Shown here one piece after another: positions 6,484 to 10,554 of a stretch of 10,554 bases of DNA. Position 1 is the first letter of the stretch. Each line of letters starts with the position of its first letter. The notes under the pieces are model-generated. The model was not told the origin of the DNA and ran no database searches. It was given only the letters and a program-made list of their open reading frames with translations. A program made the translations under genes and the position numbers. The stretch is from Deltaproteobacteria bacterium. Lineage in GTDB: Bacteria > Desulfobacterota > Desulfobacteria > Desulfobacterales > B30-G6. The stretch spans positions 1 to 10,554 of the forward strand of contig JAFDAT010000085.1 in NCBI GenBank assembly GCA_019313725.1, in the 5' to 3' direction.

Positions 6484-7863
6484 ATGTTGAAACAGGAACG
6501 GAAAAAGGGTTCGTTTGAAAGGGGCCTAATGGAAACCCAGCGGGCTTTATTAAATTCCCTGGCCTCCACTGACAACCTTTCAAAAGGATTACATTTGTGT
6601 CTCGAAGCCTGTTTACAGGTTTCTGATATGGATTGTGGCGGTATCTACCTCATAGACGATACAACCGGGAACCTAAACCTTATGGCCCATAAAGGGTTTG
6701 CCGAAGATTTCGTCAATAGCTTTTTAACATATGATAAAGGCTCTAAAAATACATTGATGGTAAAGAAGGGAAAACCGCTTTATACCTTACTCCGAAATTT
6801 GGATACATCTCTGCTAACTCAGGTGCAAAGGCGTGAAGGGTTGCGGGCCTTTGCCACCGTACCATTGTTTGATAAAACAAAAGTAATCGGCTGTACAAAT
6901 ATTGCTTCTCACATTCTGGACGAGATACCAATTTCATCTCGTATCGCTGTTGAAACCATCGTTGCTGAAACTGGCATTGCCATTGCTCGTCTAAAGGCCC
7001 AAAAAGCACTCATGGAGAGCGAGGAGCACCTGAGATCGTTAATGCTAAATGCTGAACATTACGCTGTTTACCGGTTGGCAATAAGCCCTACGAGTCCCCA
7101 CAAGCTGGCGGTTGTTTTTGTAAGCCCTTCCATTGTGAATATCATGGGGGTTACCAATCCAGAAAACTTCGAGTTGTGGTTTGAAAATATCCATGCCGAT
7201 GACAAGGAAAGGATTATTGAAGCTAATTCGATAGCGTTTCAGACGCTTAGGTTCGATGAAGTAATGAGGATTTATCATCCTCAAAAGAAAGAGCATCGCT
7301 GGATTCATGCCATTTCTAAAGGCATAACGAATCAACATGATAGCCTAAAATATGTAAATGGCGTCATAATCGATATTACAAAGCGTAAACTTATTGAAGA
7401 AGCTTTAGCCATAAAAGAAAAACAACTAGAAAACAAAACGCACAAACTTGAAGAAATCAATACAGCCTTGAACGTGCTACTGAAACAAAGAGAGGAAGAT
7501 AAAATCTTTTTGCAGGAACGAATTATCTTAAATGTTAAAAGTATGATCACGCCATATATCGACATGTTGAGAAAAGACTCTCACAATGAAAATCAAGCGC
7601 ATCTTTTTGACGCCTTAGAATCAAATTTGAACGATATTATATCGACGTTTTCACTTACCCTGTCCTCTGAACAGTTCGGGTTGACTCCCACTGAAATGCT
7701 GGTAGCCGATCTTATAAGGCAAGGAAAAAAGACGAAGGAGATTGCAAAGGTGAAGAACATTTCATGTAAAACAGTTGAGGTGCATAGAAATAATATTAGA
7801 AAAAAATTTGGGCTTTTACATAAAAAAATTAATCTGCAATCCTACCTCCTCTCGCTGGCATAA
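6484..7863 (+). CDS. GAF-PAS-LuxR transcriptional regulator
   Basis: This 459-residue soluble regulator has three recognisable parts. A GAF-like sensor lies at about 22-175 (CGGIYLIDDTTGNLNLMAHKG and RAFATVPLFDKTKVIG). A PAS domain of the PAS_3 type lies at about 178-305, with the C-terminal pattern HRWIHAISKG...VNGVIIDITKRK. A coiled-coil linker spans about 306-345, and after a helical segment a LuxR/GerE helix-turn-helix lies at about 398-455 (LTPTEMLVADLIRQGKKTKEIA, SCKTVEVHRNNIRKKFGL). There is no receiver domain, kinase motif or membrane helix, so it probably senses a cytoplasmic small molecule and binds DNA directly. GGTGAG at 6472-6477, six bases upstream, supports the start. Its 21-bp spacing from the crotonase gene suggests one transcript, and control of that enzyme is a reasonable inference. 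The gene is clearly more AT-rich than those to its left. Confidence 0.9.
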   Translation: MLKQERKKGSFERGLMETQRALLNSLASTDNLSKGLHLCLEACLQVSDMDCGGIYLIDDTTGNLNLMAHKGFAEDFVNSFLTYDKGSKNTLMVKKGKPLYTLLRNLDTSLLTQVQRREGLRAFATVPLFDKTKVIGCTNIASHILDEIPISSRIAVETIVAETGIAIARLKAQKALMESEEHLRSLMLNAEHYAVYRLAISPTSPHKLAVVFVSPSIVNIMGVTNPENFELWFENIHADDKERIIEANSIAFQTLRFDEVMRIYHPQKKEHRWIHAISKGITNQHDSLKYVNGVIIDITKRKLIEEALAIKEKQLENKTHKLEEINTALNVLLKQREEDKIFLQERIILNVKSMITPYIDMLRKDSHNENQAHLFDALESNLNDIISTFSLTLSSEQFGLTPTEMLVADLIRQGKKTKEIAKVKNISCKTVEVHRNNIRKKFGLLHKKINLQSYLLSLA

Positions 7864-7890
7864 TAAAGAAAGAACCTCCTTTGAAAACAC

Positions 7891-9927
7891 TTATGCCTTT
7901 TTAACAGGTCTCATAAAATTCCATGAAACCTGCCATAGGGCTCCTGAACCTATCAATATGGAAAAAAATCGAAAAATCCAACCTACTGCAGGAATGATCA
8001 ACAAAATTCCAATAATGATAGTCCCGGTTATAAAAGGCCATAAGAAGCGTGCTGTATATGAATCTTTAAAAGCTCCGAGAACCTTCCTGCCTATCCATAG
8101 CCCCACATATACCCGGCTAATATAAATCATAGTGATATAAATGAATGCTAAAATTATCCCGAAGGGTATTCCAACTGCAGTAATTAACGATATTATTATG
8201 CAAAGTGGCATCACTATTAGAAAAACCAAACCAATTCCTAAACATTTCCATACAGAATTGGATAAGGTTGTAATTATTTCTTCAGTAGGTTTGGGTAAGA
8301 AGTAATTTATGAACAGTCCAACAATGATGATGGCGATCGTGGAAATAGCCCAAAACAGACCGCCACCCACATAATTTGGGCCCATCTCGTCCATTTCCTT
8401 ATCTTGAATCCAGGCTTTTCCTTTTTTAGTCTCCAGTTGGACAATTTCCCCCACTATCTGTGATCCTTCTTTTCGATCAAATATTGCTGCTGAGTACACA
8501 AGATTGCCCTTGATAACAGCTGATGGCTCTATCGTTATCCTTGCCGCCTTTACTTCGAGATCATTTTCAAATTCACCCGAAATTGTTAAATTAGCAGAAA
8601 AGCCTTTTACATTGTCGTGGAATTTTCCAGAGAGCATTGCATTTGCGCTGGCAAATCTAAGATCACCGTGATTCTTTCCAGAGATGATGATATTTGCGCC
8701 AAAGGCTTCAAGTCCTCCATTAACTGTTCCGGCTATCTCTATATTAGCGCCGAAAGCCGACAAACCACCCTCTATCTTTTCTCCTTCCTTAACTATAGTT
8801 TCTACACCAAATCGGCGCTTGTAATCATGGATCACTCGATTGTCCTCAATACTCAGTAGCTCCATTGTAATACTATTTACAACAGCCTTCGAAATCTCAT
8901 CTTGAATATCGAACCCATCTTTCATCTCACGGTCATAGGTTTCCGACCAAAGGTGGGTGTCATCCGTAACATTGATAAGTTGTGCTGAAATTCGAAGCCT
9001 GTTGCCGGACTTCCTAACGCTACCTTCAAGTACGTTGTCTACATTTAACTTTTCACCGACAGCACGAAGATCGACATCTTTCCCCTTGTAATAAAAGGCC
9101 GATGTCCTGGAAGTTACTTTAAAGTCCTTTACTTTTGCCAAGGCATTGATCAACTCCTCAGTAATACCATCACTGAAATGTTCCTGTTCAGATTCATTGC
9201 TCATATTTGTAAAAGGTAAAACGACGATCGAGACTTTTCCACTTGATGCAGGTTGGGTAAGTCGGCCACCCAGATAGAAGCTCCAGATACCGACGGCAAT
9301 GAGAAGAATAGTGATAGAGATTCCCACTACAATTACCGACTTTTTAGACCATGCTGGCATCGTTACTTTCTTTTCAATTTTGCCGTGTGAAATAATCCTT
9401 GGATCCATTATTACTTTGTAGGCAGCTACTGGTTTAGGGATATTTTTCACTAATTGTTCACCAATATATTCATATCCCAGCGGTAACTTGCTTTCGATAT
9501 ATTCAAAGGCTGTTTTTGAAATGCATATACCACCCGGATCAGCAAGAGCCTCGAGTCTTGCGGCTATATTTACACCATCGCCATATATCCTATCTCCTTC
9601 CTCTATAACATCGCCAATGTTGATCCCTATGCGAAACTGCATCTTTCGTTCTGGGGCCAGCTCCCGGTTGCAGGCTTGGATTTCTTTCTGGATAGAAACA
9701 GCACATTGTGTTGCATCAACTACACTTATAAATTCAGCAAGGATGTTGTCGCCGGGAGAATCAACGATTCGACCCCGATATTGTTCAACGATGTCTGACA
9801 TGATTTCGCGATATTTAGTTATCGTACTAACAGTTGCTGCTTCATCTTCGCCCATAAGACGACTATATCCAGCCACATCAGCACTTAAAATTGCTGTCAG
9901 TCTTCTTTTATATTTATCTATGCTCAT
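7891..9927 (-). CDS. Class III cyclase / FlgO-TolB-like / bactofilin-like beta-helix / membrane fusion protein
   Basis: This is a 678-residue multidomain protein. Residues 8-170 form a class III cyclase domain: D17 in ILSADVAGYSRLM, D60 in DSPGDNILAEF, and N120/R124 in IYGDGVNIAARLE. The usual adenine-recognising Lys position is Asp56. Residues 197-219 form a membrane helix. Residues 231-352 resemble the FlgO/TolB N-terminal domain (VSIVVLPFTNMS, FSDGITEELINALAKV, VTSRTSAFYYKGK, VLEGSVRKSGNRLRISAQLI), which in common relatives leads into TPR repeats. Here no TPR follows. Instead residues 390-476 hold 17-residue repeats of beta-helix type as in bactofilins, and residues 522-672 form four or five membrane helices. 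The leader has only a weak GGA. If the first helix spans the membrane, the FlgO and beta-helix parts lie outside the cytoplasm. The gene is monocistronic, AT-rich and convergent with the LuxR gene. The domain calls are good; the function is unknown. Confidence 0.88.
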   Translation of the reverse strand: MSIDKYKRRLTAILSADVAGYSRLMGEDEAATVSTITKYREIMSDIVEQYRGRIVDSPGDNILAEFISVVDATQCAVSIQKEIQACNRELAPERKMQFRIGINIGDVIEEGDRIYGDGVNIAARLEALADPGGICISKTAFEYIESKLPLGYEYIGEQLVKNIPKPVAAYKVIMDPRIISHGKIEKKVTMPAWSKKSVIVVGISITILLIAVGIWSFYLGGRLTQPASSGKVSIVVLPFTNMSNESEQEHFSDGITEELINALAKVKDFKVTSRTSAFYYKGKDVDLRAVGEKLNVDNVLEGSVRKSGNRLRISAQLINVTDDTHLWSETYDREMKDGFDIQDEISKAVVNSITMELLSIEDNRVIHDYKRRFGVETIVKEGEKIEGGLSAFGANIEIAGTVNGGLEAFGANIIISGKNHGDLRFASANAMLSGKFHDNVKGFSANLTISGEFENDLEVKAARITIEPSAVIKGNLVYSAAIFDRKEGSQIVGEIVQLETKKGKAWIQDKEMDEMGPNYVGGGLFWAISTIAIIIVGLFINYFLPKPTEEIITTLSNSVWKCLGIGLVFLIVMPLCIIISLITAVGIPFGIILAFIYITMIYISRVYVGLWIGRKVLGAFKDSYTARFLWPFITGTIIIGILLIIPAVGWIFRFFSILIGSGALWQVSWNFMRPVKKA
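8500..8760 (-). repeat. Tandem 17-residue beta-helix repeats in the cyclase fusion
   Basis: Residues 390-476 fall into five units: 390-406, 407-423, 424-440, 441-457 (17 residues each) and a longer 458-476. The core is [AG]F-[GS]-A-N-[IL]-x-[IL]-[AS]-G followed by a polar turn and L or V, for example AFGANIEIAG and AFGANIIISG. At DNA level this is a diverged 51-bp period. Such regular coils are typical of bactofilin-like right-handed beta-helices. Confidence 0.8.
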
Positions 9928-9951
9928 AGAATTATCCGTTTTATTTTCGTA

Positions 9952-9981
9952 ATATTACCGATACCATCTGGTCATGCCCAA
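9952..9981 (-). promoter_or_regulatory. Possible promoter of the cyclase-fusion gene
   Basis: Read on the minus strand, TTGGGC (9976-9981) is followed after 18 bases by TAATAT (9952-9957), with the -10 inside the palindrome GTAATATTAC. Transcription would start near 9945, giving a leader under 20 bases, consistent with the poor Shine-Dalgarno. The -35 is only a partial match. Confidence 0.35.
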
Positions 9982-10120
9982 CGTACCACGGGAAACCCTA
10001 TTAATGCAAGAAATGGTCGGTGGTGATTATAATCGTGTTCCGGTGATTTTTCAGGCCCCTGATAACTGCATAATAGAAGGTATATGCAATTTTCAGGAGG
10101 CGGTTTGGGGTAAAGAATAA
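9974..10120 (+). CDS. Doubtful 48-residue small ORF
   Basis: An ATG-to-TAA frame encodes 48 residues beginning MPNVPRETLLMQEMV and ending EGICNFQEAVWGKE. Its amino-acid mix looks protein-like, but there is no Shine-Dalgarno upstream of the ATG and I do not recognise a family. It overlaps the proposed promoter of the divergent cyclase-fusion gene. It could be a remnant of a larger gene, a small unknown protein, or noise. Confidence 0.2.
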   Translation: MPNVPRETLLMQEMVGGDYNRVPVIFQAPDNCIIEGICNFQEAVWGKE

Positions 10121-10169
10121 ACCGACTGTGATTATTTCGCACATCGTTACTTTTTAGGGCACTTGATAT

Positions 10170-10310
10170 CTACCGTTTTGTTGGAGCTATCAACGGCTGT
10201 GTTTTACACACCCTACCCATCTGAATATTGGCTCCGAACGCTCTCATAGCGTCCACACCTGTTGGAAAATCACCCGGCAAACCAATGTCTCGAACACCTG
10301 TAATACCGGA
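10170..10310 (-). pseudogene. Possible gene remnant without start codon
   Basis: A 46-codon frame between stops, with no good start, reads GITGVRDIGLPGDFPTGVDA then MRAFGANIQMG. The pattern I-x-G-(x)n-D-(x)n-A-M-R-A-F-G-A-x-I loosely resembles a stretch of EPSP synthase-like enzymes. The AFGANI part also echoes the beta-helix repeats of the neighbouring fusion gene on the same strand. Either match could be chance. It is offered only as a hint of decayed coding sequence. Confidence 0.15.
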
Positions 10311-10314
10311 TCAA

Positions 10315-10554
10315 TCATCCCGGAATATCTCCTACCCCTGAAAGGACGTATCGCGGGTGGTAAGCAAAGTGCTTGCCCAGCTTGTCCGTCAGGTCCGGGT
10401 TGGCACCAATGAGTTTGGCGCCGTTTCGAACTAGCCTTATGGCGCGCTCGATCTTTTCATAGCTGTAGGAACGGCTTTCTCCAACCACCACGTAGTCCGG
10501 GTTGATTTCGTTCATGGAAAATCCAGCCTCGTACAGTGCGTTGATCAGTCCTGC
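10315..10554 (-). pseudogene. NagD-type HAD phosphatase fragment, apparently truncated
   Basis: A minus-strand frame enters from the right edge and ends at the TGA at 10315-10317, giving 79 visible residues. AGLINALYEAGFSMNEINPDYVVVG, split here around the internal Met at 10515, followed by SRSYSYEKIERAIRLVRNGA and KLIGANPDLTD, matches the cap-to-core region of HAD subfamily IIA phosphatases such as NagD. These normally continue with a Pro/Gly-rich core segment and the C-terminal HAD motif that binds Mg2+. Here the match stops after NPDLTD, and about 22 unrelated residues precede the stop. The missing part would include the last catalytic motif, so the product is probably inactive and the gene a truncated pseudogene. 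Other frames downstream do not obviously resume the family. The 5' part is outside the window. Confidence 0.65.

Larger units (their letters stand above)
9928..10314. other. Intergenic region with doubtful short reading frames
   Basis: This 387-bp stretch lies between the cyclase-fusion start and the end of the HAD fragment. It contains a possible promoter for the fusion gene, palindromes GTAATATTAC (9949-9958) and GATTATAATC (10025-10034), a short TGTGT-TTT-ACACA hairpin (10198-10210), and two short reading frames listed separately. I see no RNA gene or clear terminator. Composition and broken frames suggest partly decayed sequence. Confidence 0.5.

Noticed and set aside
10198..10210. TGTGT-TTT-ACACA as a regulator site or terminator
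   Set aside because: The stem is only 5 bp, there is no T-run after it, and no nearby gene start makes it meaningful.
1..10554. CRISPR array, tRNA/rRNA, insertion sequence or phage genes
   Set aside because: I saw no regularly spaced direct repeats, cloverleaf-like sequence, transposase or phage motifs; the only regular repeat is the protein-coding beta-helix.

Overview
The window looks like chromosome from a Gram-negative anaerobe-type bacterium, most likely a member of the Desulfobacterota (Desulfobacterales-like). That placement is an inference. It rests mainly on the GAF-PAS-LuxR regulator, whose linker and HTH style I associate with that group, together with a Pol II-type DNA polymerase and several class III cyclases. 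No rRNA, tRNA, CRISPR array, insertion sequence or phage gene is visible.

Left half (1 to about 6460, relatively GC-rich). The 5' part of a DNA polymerase II gene (polB) runs leftward off the edge. A 295-bp divergent region follows, holding a strong sigma70-type promoter and two adjacent palindromes. That promoter drives a membrane-anchored HAMP/class III nucleotide cyclase reading right. The cyclase converges on a two-gene leftward operon: a BBE-type FAD-linked oxidase and an EamA/DMT exporter, whose stop and start codons abut (TAAATG). A 344-bp divergent control region with at least one perfect palindrome separates this operon from a rightward pair. The pair is an enoyl-CoA hydratase/isomerase family enzyme and, 21 bp downstream, a GAF-PAS-LuxR transcription factor.

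Right half (about 6480 to 10140, clearly more AT-rich). After the LuxR gene, and convergent with it across 27 bp, lies the most unusual gene of the window. It encodes a 678-residue protein that joins a class III cyclase domain, one membrane helix, a FlgO/TolB-like domain, a 17-residue-repeat beta-helix resembling a bactofilin, and a C-terminal multi-span membrane domain. Upstream of it is a gap of nearly 390 bp with a possible promoter and two short doubtful reading frames. The right edge carries the C-terminal end of a NagD-type HAD phosphatase reading frame that appears truncated.

How the parts may connect (inference). Two class III cyclases lie within 10 kb. Both depart from the textbook base-recognition residues, so their nucleotide product is uncertain. 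The crotonase-family enzyme and the LuxR regulator form a plausible co-transcribed unit, and the oxidase and exporter form a coupled unit that could oxidise and export a small molecule. No single pathway explains the whole window. The best candidate for something undescribed is the cyclase/FlgO/beta-helix/membrane fusion at 7891-9927.
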